Position numbers and translations under genes: made by a program. Positions 9,368-18,156 of a stretch of DNA of 64,000 nt are shown here, in pieces; position 1 is the first letter of the stretch; each line of letters opens with the position of its first letter. The notes beneath the pieces were generated by a model, which saw only the letters and a list, made by a program, of their open reading frames with translations, ran no database searches and was not told where the DNA came from. Source of the DNA: Prochlorococcus sp. AG-347-I06. GTDB lineage: Bacteria; Cyanobacteriota; Cyanobacteriia; PCC-6307; Cyanobiaceae. The DNA is taken from positions 1-64,000 of the forward strand of contig QCBM01000001.1 in the NCBI GenBank assembly GCA_003281605.1, given 5' to 3'.

Positions 9368-10321
9368 TTAGATACCCTCTGCTGCTTGCACTTTTTCTAC
9401 TTGTTTTTTCTTTAATACTAAAAGTATTTGTGTTAGGCCTACACCAATAAAGAATGCAATTAATCCAATCACTCTATAAGGGCTTTGAAGTACAACCTCA
9501 GCATCTAATTGTCCGAAGCCGCCAACGTTGGGATCATTAGTAAGAGGGTCACCTGCATTAATTTTGTCTTGTGCTTTTACAATAAGTTGAGGACCAACAG
9601 GCACTGCTTCAGTAGTTATCTCACCATTATCATTTTCTATATTGACTTTATAGCTACCATCTTCAATTGTTTCTATTGAATTTATAGTTCCTGAGGTGGA
9701 AGAAGTGAAAACTACATTATTGCTTTTGTCTCCAGTAGGGTATACCTGACCTCTACCTCTATTACCTCCGATATGTAATGAGTATTTCCCATAGTGATAT
9801 TCTTTATTGGTGGATGGATCAGGGGAAAGTACAGGGAAAACTATTTCTTTATTAGTATCGCCAGGTAAAGGTCCCACAACAATAATATTATCTTTCTTTT
9901 CGCTATAGTTAGTGAAATAGACCCCTTCTGTCTCCTCTTTGATTTCTTCAGTCCATCTTTCTTGTGGAGCAAGTTTAAACCCATCAGGCAGCATTACAAC
10001 AGCACCAACTTGTAATGGGACTTCAGAACCATCAGCACCGATCTCTTTTAAATCATTTTTGTAGGGTATTTTGACTACAGCTTTGAAAACACTGTCTGCT
10101 CCAACAGATTGTGGAACTTCTGCAATTGTAGGCATCTGAGCTAGATGACAATTTGCACAGACTATCTTACCTGTTGCTTCTCTTGGGGATTCGTAGTTTT
10201 GCTGAGCCCAAAATGGATAAGCAAAAGTGATCTTTGGATAAAAGACAATGCTCGAAATGAAAAGCAAAGTACAGATTAATAAACTTGTTTTTTTCATGAT
10301 TTGATTTTTAAAACCTTTCAT
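9368..10321 (-). CDS. petA: Cytochrome f, cytochrome b6f complex
   Basis: Heme c subunit of the b6f complex that passes electrons from the Rieske centre to plastocyanin or cytochrome c6 on the thylakoid lumen side. A signal peptide leads to the mature N-terminus YPFWAQQ, whose Tyr amine is the axial heme ligand. The CANCH heme-binding motif follows about 20 residues later. One C-terminal membrane anchor ([20 protein letters not shown]) has a basic stromal tail. Start candidates are ATG at 10339 (inside petC), 10321 and 10297. I take 10321, which clears the petC stop. Co-transcribed with petC. Confidence 0.97.
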   Translation of the reverse strand: MKGFKNQIMKKTSLLICTLLFISSIVFYPKITFAYPFWAQQNYESPREATGKIVCANCHLAQMPTIAEVPQSVGADSVFKAVVKIPYKNDLKEIGADGSEVPLQVGAVVMLPDGFKLAPQERWTEEIKEETEGVYFTNYSEKKDNIIVVGPLPGDTNKEIVFPVLSPDPSTNKEYHYGKYSLHIGGNRGRGQVYPTGDKSNNVVFTSSTSGTINSIETIEDGSYKVNIENDNGEITTEAVPVGPQLIVKAQDKINAGDPLTNDPNVGGFGQLDAEVVLQSPYRVIGLIAFFIGVGLTQILLVLKKKQVEKVQAAEGI

Positions 10322-10326
10322 TTTTT

Positions 10327-10863
10327 TTATGCCCACCATGGATTTTCATTAGTTCTAAAGTCAGTTTCTGACCATTGTTTGACTAGTACAGCATCATCTT
10401 CAATATCGACATGCGCTAGAGCTAAAGATAAAGGAGCAGGCCCTCTTACTACCTTCCCATTAGTATCGTACTGACTGCCATGGCAAGGGCATATAAATTT
10501 ATTAGCACCACTATCCCATGGGACGACGCAACCTAAATGAGTACAAATTGCATTTAACCCAAATTCTCCTATTTCACCACCATCATTAACTATTAAGTAA
10601 GTTGGATCTCCCTTGAGACCCTGCACTAAACTTCTGTCTCCTGCTTGATGGGTTGCTAACCAGCCTGTCTTAGTTATCGGATTCCCTAATTCATCTTTAG
10701 CAGAAGTTCCACCACCACCACCGCCTGCTCTTAAAGGCATGAAATAATTTGCTACGGGGTAAAGAGCTCCTAACGCTACACCAGTTGCAGTACCAAATGT
10801 AAGAAGATTCATAAATTGCCTTCGACCCATTGAAGGGACATCATTGGAACTTAATTGAGTCAT
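10327..10863 (-). CDS. petC: Rieske iron-sulfur protein, cytochrome b6f complex
   Basis: 178 residues, normal for the cyanobacterial subunit. It oxidises plastoquinol and feeds cytochrome f. An N-terminal uncleaved anchor (about 18-38) contains the twin-Arg segment GRRQF, followed by the glycine-rich hinge (AGGGGGG). The 2Fe-2S ligands are in CTHLGC and CPCHGS. TatC, needed for export of Rieske proteins, is encoded 0.4 kb away. First gene of the petC-petA pair. Divergent from the DUF3067 gene with about 120 bp between starts. Confidence 0.98.
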   Translation of the reverse strand: MTQLSSNDVPSMGRRQFMNLLTFGTATGVALGALYPVANYFMPLRAGGGGGGTSAKDELGNPITKTGWLATHQAGDRSLVQGLKGDPTYLIVNDGGEIGEFGLNAICTHLGCVVPWDSGANKFICPCHGSQYDTNGKVVRGPAPLSLALAHVDIEDDAVLVKQWSETDFRTNENPWWA

Positions 10864-10986
10864 TCGCTACTTGGTTCTGTTATTTATTAATTATTATGGA
10901 GCAAATTGTTCAATTTCTGTTGTAAATAGATAGGACTTTTAATAATTTAAAGTAAAAGTTTAGGAAGTCTTAATTAATTGATTAAT

Positions 10987-11304
10987 ATGAACCCATTACT
11001 AGTAGACGAAGTTATCCATTATTTGATTCATCGTTGGGGAAAAAAATATGATTTTAGACTCTTTAGAAGAGGAAAATTTGTTTATTTTCAAATGATGTGG
11101 GGATTTCTTGGGCAGGAGTCATTTCCTTTAAGTGAAGATGAATATAAAAAATCGATAGCTGATAAAATTGAGATTTTAAATAGATGTGGTTATTCAGAAG
11201 AAGTAAGGGAATGGCTAAAGAAAGTCAATGCTAAGCCAAGGTTAGGTAGAGCTGTCAGCTTGCAATTAAATCTTAATGAGAAGATGAAAGAGTTTTTGAC
11301 TTAA
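10987..11304 (+). CDS. DUF3067 family protein
   Basis: 105 residues from the ATG at 10987 (a TTG at 10978 would add three). Small soluble protein with an N-terminal helix (LLVDEVIHYLIHRWG), a conserved aromatic core (FVYFQMMWGFLGQESFPL) and a C-terminal helix-rich part. It matches the cyanobacterial/plastid DUF3067 family as I know it, whose function is not established. Its 3' end overlaps the convergent tatC by 32 bp. Confidence 0.8.
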   Translation: MNPLLVDEVIHYLIHRWGKKYDFRLFRRGKFVYFQMMWGFLGQESFPLSEDEYKKSIADKIEILNRCGYSEEVREWLKKVNAKPRLGRAVSLQLNLNEKMKEFLT

Positions 11305-12031
11305 GATTTTCTGATAAGTAAGTTAATCCAGTACCCACAAAAAATAAAAACACAATCGATATAGAAAGCAATGACATTGTCAATGGGTCTGTTGAAGGGG
11401 TAATCACTGCTGATAAGATTGCGGAGGAGATTACAACTATCTTCCAATTCGAAATCATTTTTTCTGTTGTGATTATTCCAAGAGAACCAAGAATAAATTG
11501 TAGTATTGGCAATTGAAAAGCTATTGCAGTGCTAGACATTAATAAGAGAACAAAATCAAAATATCTTTCTATAGACCAAGTTGGTTCAACAATATCAGCA
11601 CCGAAACTAATGAAGAAATTTATTGCTGCAGGGACTAATATCCACCATGAAAAAATTAATCCTAAAAAAAATAGAAGACCTGAACCAAAAACTGCAGGCA
11701 AAATAAGGCTTTTTTCTTGTTTTGTTAAACCAGGAGAAATGAATAATATTATTTGATAAAAAATATAAGGCATTGAAACTATTAATCCGCTGTAACCTGC
11801 AACTTTAATAGCGACAAATAAAAACTCTCCTGGAGCAAGTTGTAGTAAATGAATATCACCAGCTGGAATTTCTAAAAAAGATATTAATGGCTTTATGATG
11901 AGAAAACTAAAGAATATTGAAATAAGTATTGAGTAAATTGAGTTGAGTATCCTTTGACGAAGCTCCTCTAAATGATCACTAAAAGACATCGAATCTGATA
12001 ATTTTTTTTCACTTTGACCTGTACCTTTCAT
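11273..12031 (-). CDS. tatC: Sec-independent translocase subunit TatC
   Basis: Receptor for twin-arginine signal peptides in the plasma/thylakoid membrane. 252 residues, six predicted membrane helices. The N-terminal SFSDHLEELRQRI motif and the first-loop Pro/Glu elements (APGEFLFVAIKVAGYSG) are typical of the family. In this genome region an obvious client is the Rieske protein encoded next door. The end overlaps the DUF3067 gene by 32 bp on the opposite strand. Confidence 0.95.
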   Translation of the reverse strand: MKGTGQSEKKLSDSMSFSDHLEELRQRILNSIYSILISIFFSFLIIKPLISFLEIPAGDIHLLQLAPGEFLFVAIKVAGYSGLIVSMPYIFYQIILFISPGLTKQEKSLILPAVFGSGLLFFLGLIFSWWILVPAAINFFISFGADIVEPTWSIERYFDFVLLLMSSTAIAFQLPILQFILGSLGIITTEKMISNWKIVVISSAILSAVITPSTDPLTMSLLSISIVFLFFVGTGLTYLSENLKSKTLSSSH

Positions 12032-12111
12032 TATTATTTGATAAAAATTGTGTAAGAAAAAGGTTTAAAACTACTATTGTCAAAGTCCAATATATTTTTC
12101 GATAAACTTTA

Positions 12112-12372
12112 TTATTTGCTTAATTTAGGATTTGTTGGATCTGGTAATAAGAAAGGAGGGGCATCATTTAAAGATGATTCACCATAAGTTTCATATTCTC
12201 TATATCCACCCATTTTCCCATTTGTTTTCATTAAGGCGCTTACGAAGGCAAGTAGTAAGAAAACAGTAGGAGCTCCAATTATTAATGCAGCACCAAATAG
12301 ATATCCGACAATAAATTCTGGAAAACTATGATTTCCTAAAAATTCATGAGTTCCTAAAAGAAAATCAAACAT
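12112..12372 (-). CDS. Small conserved membrane protein, 86 residues
   Basis: One hydrophobic helix at about residues 20-48 is flanked by a short N-terminus (MFDFLLGTHEFLGNHSFPE) and a polar C-terminal tail with repeated Pro near the end (DAPPFLLPDP). It resembles small uncharacterised thylakoid-type proteins, but I cannot name the family. It lies between rqcH and tatC, same direction, with short gaps. The sequence looks constrained (balanced composition, no low complexity), so I regard it as a real gene. Confidence 0.7.
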   Translation of the reverse strand: MFDFLLGTHEFLGNHSFPEFIVGYLFGAALIIGAPTVFLLLAFVSALMKTNGKMGGYREYETYGESSLNDAPPFLLPDPTNPKLSK

Positions 12373-12401
12373 TTAGATTTAAAAGTTTTTTTCATTATAA
12401 A

Positions 12402-14126
12402 CTAAATTACTGTTTTAAGATTTTTTTTAATGTAATCTTCTCCTCTTGTAGGATTTCCCCAAATAATTTCTCCATTTTTAAAGGAAACGCAACCCGGTCC
12501 TCCGTTTTTGATTTTTTGCAAATCTTTAATCTTTACTAAATTAATTGGAACTTTAATGTTTCTTTTTGCCTTACTAAATAAAGCAGCTAAATCTGCAGCT
12601 ATTTGAAGATCTTGTTCAGATGCTACTTGAGATGAAGACTTCAAAACTACATGACTGCCTGGTGATTCCTGTGCATGAAACCATAAATCGCCTTTTTTTG
12701 AGAACTTAAAGCTTATTAAATCATTTTGTCTCATATTTCGCCCTACCTGAAGCTTTAATCCTGTGGGAGTCTCAACTTGAATTGGTGAAGACTCTATTTC
12801 ATATGTACTTTTCTGATCTTCCCTTTGCTTCTTGATATTGATATTAAACTCGTTACAAATTTCTTCCATAATTTCTTCTAGTAGTTTGATTCTCATAGAA
12901 AGTTTTTCATGATTTAAAGAATTTAAATTTTCTAGAAGTGTAGTGAATTCGTCTAATCTCTCTATATTTGTTTTGTAAATACTTAATCTTTCTTTAATTA
13001 ATTCTCTAGATCTCTTTAGTTTTTTTGATTTTTTATATAGTTTTTGTCCCTTTATAATGTCTTGTTTTTTAATTTCATGTGAAGCGAATATATTATCAGC
13101 TTTTTTTTTATATATCTCGTAGTTTTCTGATTTTGTCAGAAGATCACATTGAATATTTAAATTCTTTTTCTCAGTATTGGTCTGTTTAAAAATTATCCCT
13201 TCAATTTTCTTTTCCAATAATGCAAGTTTTTTTTGTTTCAGATGATAATCATAATAATTCTCTAAGCTTGTGCACAAATCTATTTTATTTTCGCAATTAT
13301 TTGCCTTATCAAAAAACCAAACGCAATAAAAATCTTTGTTGAATGTAGAAAAATTAAAGTTATTGTTTTTAAACCTGTTTATCCAAATCTTCCAATTTTT
13401 AAATATCTTCTTTAAGTCTGAGTTGCTAATGAAATCAATATTTTTTTCCATTATTTCTGCACTTACAGTTGCGCTAACAACCTCTAATTGTTTTGTGAGG
13501 ATAGGGCTTACTCCTTGATAGGTATTTATTAAACAGTATTTCAAAGACTCAGGTACTATGGAAATTGAGTCTTTCCATGATTGAAAAGACTCATCTTCTC
13601 TAGGTTGTTTTTTGAGATTAATTGGAGGGCCAGAATAAATTGATCCTGTTGAAATTTTTCTAAAACTAGATTGACTTGATTTAATTTGTTTACCAACGGC
13701 AATTATTTTATGTTTATTATCAAGATAAAAAATATTACTATGTTTTCCCATTAATTCAAAAATTAAATACCTATTAATTTCATCTCCAGGTTTTTTCGCA
13801 AAACTTAATTTTATAACTCTCTCGAAATCATCTTGATCAATCGAAATTAAAGCCATATACTTTAATCCGTATCTTATTTGTTTAGAAAGTGTGCTTTCTC
13901 TTCCAATCTTTTCTGGCTTATTTATCTTTAGTATTCTTGGAGAGTCTCCATTCCATGAAACTTCTAACCATGTTTGAGAATCAACTCCTCTGAAACATAA
14001 TTGAATTGTATTAGGCTCTGGTTGTTGGGCAGTCTCAAACTTTGTAGGTAAGATATTCTTTGTCAAATAATGCAAGACAGATTTAATAGATGTAATATCC
14101 ATTATCTGTGGAACACCTTTTTGCAT
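12402..14126 (-). CDS. rqcH: Ribosome quality-control factor RqcH (NFACT family)
   Basis: NFACT protein that binds the split 50S-peptidyl-tRNA complex and, in bacteria, directs alanine tailing of stalled chains. 574 residues: NFACT-N domain (about 1-180), helical and coiled-coil middle (about 300-440) and the C-terminal NFACT-R/DUF814 domain (GDLWFHAQESPGSHVVLKS, late SKAKRNIKVPINLV). Older annotation calls such proteins fibronectin-binding. The start is ATG at 14126 with an AAGGA close upstream. ATG at 14102 is an alternative that fits the usual family N-terminus. Confidence 0.9.
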   Translation of the reverse strand: MQKGVPQIMDITSIKSVLHYLTKNILPTKFETAQQPEPNTIQLCFRGVDSQTWLEVSWNGDSPRILKINKPEKIGRESTLSKQIRYGLKYMALISIDQDDFERVIKLSFAKKPGDEINRYLIFELMGKHSNIFYLDNKHKIIAVGKQIKSSQSSFRKISTGSIYSGPPINLKKQPREDESFQSWKDSISIVPESLKYCLINTYQGVSPILTKQLEVVSATVSAEIMEKNIDFISNSDLKKIFKNWKIWINRFKNNNFNFSTFNKDFYCVWFFDKANNCENKIDLCTSLENYYDYHLKQKKLALLEKKIEGIIFKQTNTEKKNLNIQCDLLTKSENYEIYKKKADNIFASHEIKKQDIIKGQKLYKKSKKLKRSRELIKERLSIYKTNIERLDEFTTLLENLNSLNHEKLSMRIKLLEEIMEEICNEFNINIKKQREDQKSTYEIESSPIQVETPTGLKLQVGRNMRQNDLISFKFSKKGDLWFHAQESPGSHVVLKSSSQVASEQDLQIAADLAALFSKAKRNIKVPINLVKIKDLQKIKNGGPGCVSFKNGEIIWGNPTRGEDYIKKNLKTVI

Positions 14127-14175
14127 TATTCCTTTTTAATTCACAGGATGTCCATTTTACTGTAAAAAATTTAAT

Positions 14176-14730
14176 ATGAAAAATCAAAAAAAACTTATTA
14201 TTCTTACGGGTCCCAGCGGGGTAGGTAAAGGAACAGTTGTTAAAGAAATATTATGTAAAGAAAAAAATTTTTGGCTTTCAATATCTGCAACTACAAGAGA
14301 ACCTAGAGAGGGAGAGAAGGACGGAGAAAATTATTATTTCTTAAACCAAGAAAAGTTTAAAGAAATGATTGAACAAAATCTTTTCCTTGAATGGGCTCAA
14401 TTTGCTGGAAACTACTATGGAACGCCTTTGTCTTCTGTTAATGAGAAAATAAAAAAGGGATTTACCGTACTACTTGAAATTGAAGTAGAGGGTGCAAGGC
14501 AAATAAAAAATAAGTTTCCTAATTCACAGTCAATATTTTTACTTCCTCCGGATAAAGAAGAGTTAGAGAGAAGAATAAGAAATAGAGGTACAGAGAAAGA
14601 AGAGGCAATTAAAAAAAGACTCTCAAGGGCTAATTATGAGATTTCAGTATCAAATGAATTTGATTTTGCTTTAACAAATCATAATGTTGATGAAACAGCA
14701 AAAAAAATAATCAAGTTAATAAAAACTTGA
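14176..14730 (+). CDS. gmk: Guanylate kinase
   Basis: GMP + ATP to GDP + ADP, cytosolic. 184 residues. The P-loop GPSGVGKGT is near residue 12. The GMP-binding segment SISATTREPREGEKDGENYY and the lid region with RRIRNRGTEKEEAI are intact. Its final codons overlap the bidirectional terminator shared with psaJ. Confidence 0.97.
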   Translation: MKNQKKLIILTGPSGVGKGTVVKEILCKEKNFWLSISATTREPREGEKDGENYYFLNQEKFKEMIEQNLFLEWAQFAGNYYGTPLSSVNEKIKKGFTVLLEIEVEGARQIKNKFPNSQSIFLLPPDKEELERRIRNRGTEKEEAIKKRLSRANYEISVSNEFDFALTNHNVDETAKKIIKLIKT

Positions 14731-14739
14731 TTATTTTTT
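14706..14739. terminator. Bidirectional intrinsic terminator between gmk and psaJ
   Basis: A perfect 12-bp inverted repeat, left arm AATAATCAAGTT at 14706-14717 and right arm AACTTGATTATT at 14724-14735, with a 6-nt AT loop. Six T follow on the + strand (14734-14739), and a run of A precedes the left arm (14701-14707), giving a U-tract for leftward transcripts too. It covers the gmk stop codon (14728-14730) and sits 5 bp from the psaJ stop, so it can end both convergent units. Confidence 0.8.
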
Positions 14740-14744
14740 ATTTA

Positions 14745-14879
14745 TCAACTCATTGGATGGAATAATAAATCTGGGAAAAATCTATTAAATTCAATAATTA
14801 TTCCAGCTGTAAGGCTTAGCCAAATTGCTGCTACAACTGGAGCAGATCTGACGAATTTTGTGTTTAGAATTTTGAACAT
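14745..14879 (-). CDS. psaJ: Photosystem I subunit IX PsaJ
   Basis: 44-residue single-helix subunit of photosystem I that stabilises PsaF. ATG at 14879, TGA at 14745-14747. The N-terminal [18 protein letters not shown], one transmembrane helix and the [12 protein letters not shown] ending match PsaJ closely. It is 27 bp downstream of psaF in the same direction, the usual psaFJ operon order. Confidence 0.95.
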   Translation of the reverse strand: MFKILNTKFVRSAPVVAAIWLSLTAGIIIEFNRFFPDLLFHPMS

Positions 14880-14906
14880 TTGTTTTATGAAAGTTTTTAA
14901 GGATGT

Positions 14907-15461
14907 TTAGCGAGGACCATTAAGTGTAATATTGTTATCTTTCTCTCTTAAATCTCCATTTCTACCTTGTTTATTGGCAAGAAGAGGCCATTGGGCTCCT
15001 TTCACAAGGCATTTTCTGGCTAAGTCTAGGTCAATAATGATCTCAAGATCTGCTGGATTCTTAGTCTTTTTTGATTCAATGAGATACTCTCTTCCTGACC
15101 AACCTATAATTCCAGCGATGTAAATGAACAATACTCCGGGAATAAGTAAATCTCCTTCATGTCCTCTATTTAGAAGGGCCCCCCATGGCTCAAGAGGAGG
15201 TCCAATTATTAAATGAGGAAGACCATCATCTCCACATGATGCTTTTCCATATCTTTCAAATCTTGCTATGTCTTTTTGAGTAGTTGCAGAATTTGCTCTT
15301 TCAATGAATTTAGGATTTTCAGAGCATTTTGTGAGGGCTGAAGCGGTATATTCTGTGCTAGCTCTATCTGCGTTTAAGGCAGGCCCATTTGCAGCTAGAG
15401 CAATTGGAGTAATTCCGAGGAACAGAAAAACTGAGGTTATGATTGAAAAAAAGAATTTCAT
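14907..15461 (-). CDS. psaF: Photosystem I subunit III PsaF
   Basis: Lumen-exposed photosystem I subunit next to the electron-donor site. The signal peptide ends near ALAANGP, a lumenal domain has the conserved Cys pair (TKCSENP and KASCGDD), and a transmembrane region (LIPGVLFIYIAGIIGWSGR) precedes the C-terminal DLDLARKCLVKGAQWPL segment. I take the ATG at 15461. A TTG nine bases upstream is less likely. Divergent from tsaD, followed by psaJ. Confidence 0.97.
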   Translation of the reverse strand: MKFFFSIITSVFLFLGITPIALAANGPALNADRASTEYTASALTKCSENPKFIERANSATTQKDIARFERYGKASCGDDGLPHLIIGPPLEPWGALLNRGHEGDLLIPGVLFIYIAGIIGWSGREYLIESKKTKNPADLEIIIDLDLARKCLVKGAQWPLLANKQGRNGDLREKDNNITLNGPR

Positions 15462-15535
15462 AAGTTGCAATCTTTAATTCCTTATAGTGTGTTAAGTAGG
15501 AAATTAATATTAAAATAGAACAAGTTGAATCAAAA

Positions 15536-16606
15536 ATGCATAAAGTTTTAGCTATTGAAACAAGTTGTGATGAGACATCTGTCTCAATAGTTTCTAATAT
15601 TGGCGATACTTTCAGAATACATTCAAATATAATTGCCTCTCAAATTGAAGATCATTCAAAATGGGGAGGAGTTGTGCCTGAACTTGCAGCTAGAAAGCAT
15701 TTAGAATTACTACCTTTTGTTTTAGATAAGGCTCTAGAAGAAGCAAAAATTAAAATTGAGGAAGTCGATTATATTGCTTCAACTGTAGCTCCTGGATTAG
15801 TTGGTTGTTTACGAGTTGGCTCTATAACTGCAAGATCACTTTGCATGTTACATTCAAAACCATTTTTGGGAATTCATCATTTGGAGGGGCATTTATCTTC
15901 AATCTTATTTTCAGAAAACTATCCAAAGAAATCTTTTCTTACATTACTTGTTAGCGGCGGGCATACTGAATTGATAAGGGTAGATGATATTAGGGGTATG
16001 CAAAGACTTGGGAAAAGTTTTGATGATGCTGCTGGAGAAGCCTTTGATAAAGTTGGCAGACTATTAGGTCTTAGTTATCCAGGAGGACCGGCAATTGAAA
16101 AGATTGCTAAAAATGGGGACCCAATGAAATTTAATTTACCAAAATGTAAGATCTCTGATAAAAAAGGTGGATTTCTTAAATATGATTTCTCTTTTAGTGG
16201 TTTAAAAACTGCCGTATTAAGATTGGTTGAGAGAATAAATTTTGCTGGGAAGACCGTTCCTATTCCAGATATTGCTGCAAGTTTTGAGAGAGTAGTGGCA
16301 GAGGTCTTGGTAGAGAGAACAATAAAATGCGCAGAAGATCATAACTTGGATAATGTAGTTGTGGTTGGGGGAGTGGCTGCTAACAATACATTAAGAAAAA
16401 TGATGATTAGTGAAGCTAGTAAAAAATCTATTAAAGTTCATTTAGCGCCTCTTGATCTTTGTACAGATAATGCGGCAATGATTGGAGCGGCGGCTTTGTT
16501 CAGAATCAAATTTAAGGATCATTTAAGTTCCCTTAAATTAGGTGTCGCGGGAAGACTATCAATTGAACAAGCAAATACCCTTTATGAAGAAAACCCTCCT
16601 TTCTAA
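15536..16606 (+). CDS. tsaD: tRNA N6-threonylcarbamoyladenosine transferase TsaD
   Basis: Forms t6A37 in ANN-decoding tRNAs with TsaB and TsaE. ASKHA-fold protein of 356 residues. The N-terminal AIETSCDETSVSIV loop, the metal-binding HHLEGHL motif and the nucleotide-binding SGGHTELIR and GGVAANNTLR segments are all present. The hli gene starts 6 bp after its stop. Confidence 0.97.
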   Translation: MHKVLAIETSCDETSVSIVSNIGDTFRIHSNIIASQIEDHSKWGGVVPELAARKHLELLPFVLDKALEEAKIKIEEVDYIASTVAPGLVGCLRVGSITARSLCMLHSKPFLGIHHLEGHLSSILFSENYPKKSFLTLLVSGGHTELIRVDDIRGMQRLGKSFDDAAGEAFDKVGRLLGLSYPGGPAIEKIAKNGDPMKFNLPKCKISDKKGGFLKYDFSFSGLKTAVLRLVERINFAGKTVPIPDIAASFERVVAEVLVERTIKCAEDHNLDNVVVVGGVAANNTLRKMMISEASKKSIKVHLAPLDLCTDNAAMIGAAALFRIKFKDHLSSLKLGVAGRLSIEQANTLYEENPPF

Positions 16607-16611
16607 TTTCA

Positions 16612-16788
16612 ATGAACAAACAACCCAAAATCGAGATTAAAGAGACAAAAAACTTCGTGGATAAAAAAGAATTGAATTTGTGGAAAAGAGGTTTTACCCC
16701 TCAAGCTGAAATATGGAATGGAAGGATGGCAACTGTTGGTATAGGAATTATTTTTATAATTATTGCTTTAATAAGCCAGTTTTCTTAA
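16612..16788 (+). CDS. hli: High-light-inducible protein (Hli, one-helix LHC-like)
   Basis: 58 residues, ATG at 16612, TAA at 16786-16788. A hydrophilic N-terminus of about 33 residues leads into the chlorophyll-binding signature AEIWNGRMATVGI, in which the Glu and the Asn of E-x-x-N-G-R are the predicted chlorophyll ligands, followed by the hydrophobic remainder of the single helix. Hli proteins bind chlorophyll and carotenoid and protect assembling or stressed photosystems. Starting five bases after the tsaD stop, it may be read from the tsaD transcript. Confidence 0.88.
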   Translation: MNKQPKIEIKETKNFVDKKELNLWKRGFTPQAEIWNGRMATVGIGIIFIIIALISQFS

Positions 16789-16950
16789 TAGAAATAAAAT
16801 TAATTTTCTTAAAAGTATTTTTGAAAAAAATTTTTAAAATTCTATTGTTCAGCCGATGAATTAAATTAAAAACTATTGTTTTTATTGGACTAGAGATAAG
16901 ATTATTGATTTAATCAAGATAATGAATGTTTTTATTATTTATAATCTTAT

Positions 16951-18156
16951 ATGACGCCTGAAAGGCTTGGATTACTTTGGGGGATAACTGTATTTGCAGG
17001 AGCTTGCGCTCGATTATTTTCTTCTTTTACAGGATTTCCAAGTGTTGTTATTTTATTACTTTCTGGATTATTAATTGGAAGATCAGGATTGGGACTTGTT
17101 GAGCCTTTAGATCTCGGGCAAGGGCTTGAAACTATTGTGGGGCTTTTGGTCTGTTTGGTTCTTTTTGAAGGGGGATTAAATTTAAAACTGCCTGAGGGGA
17201 ATATAAGAAATACTGTTTTAAAAATTTCATTGGTAAGACTTTTTATTTCATTATCAGCTGGAATTTTCATTGCTCATTGGTTGGCTGGCCTCTCATGGCA
17301 AATCGCAGGAATATATAGTGCCATAGTTCTAGCTACTGGACCAACAGTTGTCTCTCCATTAGTGGAACAAATAAAATTAGCTTCCCCACTCTCGGAAGTT
17401 TTAAAAGCTGAGGGGTTGCTGCTTGAACCAATTGGTGCAGTACTAGCATTACTGCTTTTAGAATTGACTTTAGGGGACCTTCGTGGGATTAACGATGTAT
17501 TTATAGCATTAATGCAAAGATTAGGAGGGGGGGTTTTAATCGGATTAAGTGCAGGATGGTTACTATCAGAAATTTTAAAAAAAATAAAAAATGAAGCCTC
17601 ATTTGGTATAGAGCTTCAAGTTACTCTTGGATTTATTTTCCTTGTGTATGGAATTTGCGAATATTTTTTACCAGAATCAGGCTTGCCGGCTTCAGTCGCG
17701 GCAGGTTTTATTGTAGGCAAAAGAGAAATTATAGATAAGGAGAGGTTGGATAATCTAATAGGTGAATTAGCTCAATTAGCAATTACAGTTCTTTTCCCGC
17801 TTTTGGCGGCTGACGTTTCTTGGGGTGAATTAAGTCCGCTAGGCTGGGGAGGGGTTGTTTGCGTTTTTATGTTGATGGTAATTGTTCGCCCTATCTCTAT
17901 CTGGATAGCAACAATTGGGAGAGAATTGAATTTAAAAGAAAAAATATTTTTAGCATGGTTAGCCCCAAGAGGTATTGTTACTGCGGCTGTAGCTTCTCTT
18001 TTTTCTATCAGATTAGAGCAGGCTGGTATCCTTGGGGCTGGCCGTCTACAAGGTTTAGTTTTTCTTACTATTTTGATGACAGTAGGAATACAAGGACTTT
18101 CAGCTAAACCTTTGGTAAATAGACTTAAATTAAGCCAAAAAAATAATTTTGATTGA
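16951..18156 (+). CDS. Cation:proton antiporter, CPA1 (NhaP-like) family
   Basis: 401 residues with about 12 hydrophobic helices and no large soluble C-terminal domain. Family hallmarks are the LFEGGLNL segment in the N-terminal half, the unwound-helix motif ATGPTVVSPLV and the late APRGIVTAAVASLFSIRLE segment. It would exchange Na+ or K+ for H+ across the plasma membrane, relevant for a marine cell. The substrate cannot be read from the sequence. The stop abuts the convergent gltX stop with no gap. Confidence 0.9.
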   Translation: MTPERLGLLWGITVFAGACARLFSSFTGFPSVVILLLSGLLIGRSGLGLVEPLDLGQGLETIVGLLVCLVLFEGGLNLKLPEGNIRNTVLKISLVRLFISLSAGIFIAHWLAGLSWQIAGIYSAIVLATGPTVVSPLVEQIKLASPLSEVLKAEGLLLEPIGAVLALLLLELTLGDLRGINDVFIALMQRLGGGVLIGLSAGWLLSEILKKIKNEASFGIELQVTLGFIFLVYGICEYFLPESGLPASVAAGFIVGKREIIDKERLDNLIGELAQLAITVLFPLLAADVSWGELSPLGWGGVVCVFMLMVIVRPISIWIATIGRELNLKEKIFLAWLAPRGIVTAAVASLFSIRLEQAGILGAGRLQGLVFLTILMTVGIQGLSAKPLVNRLKLSQKNNFD

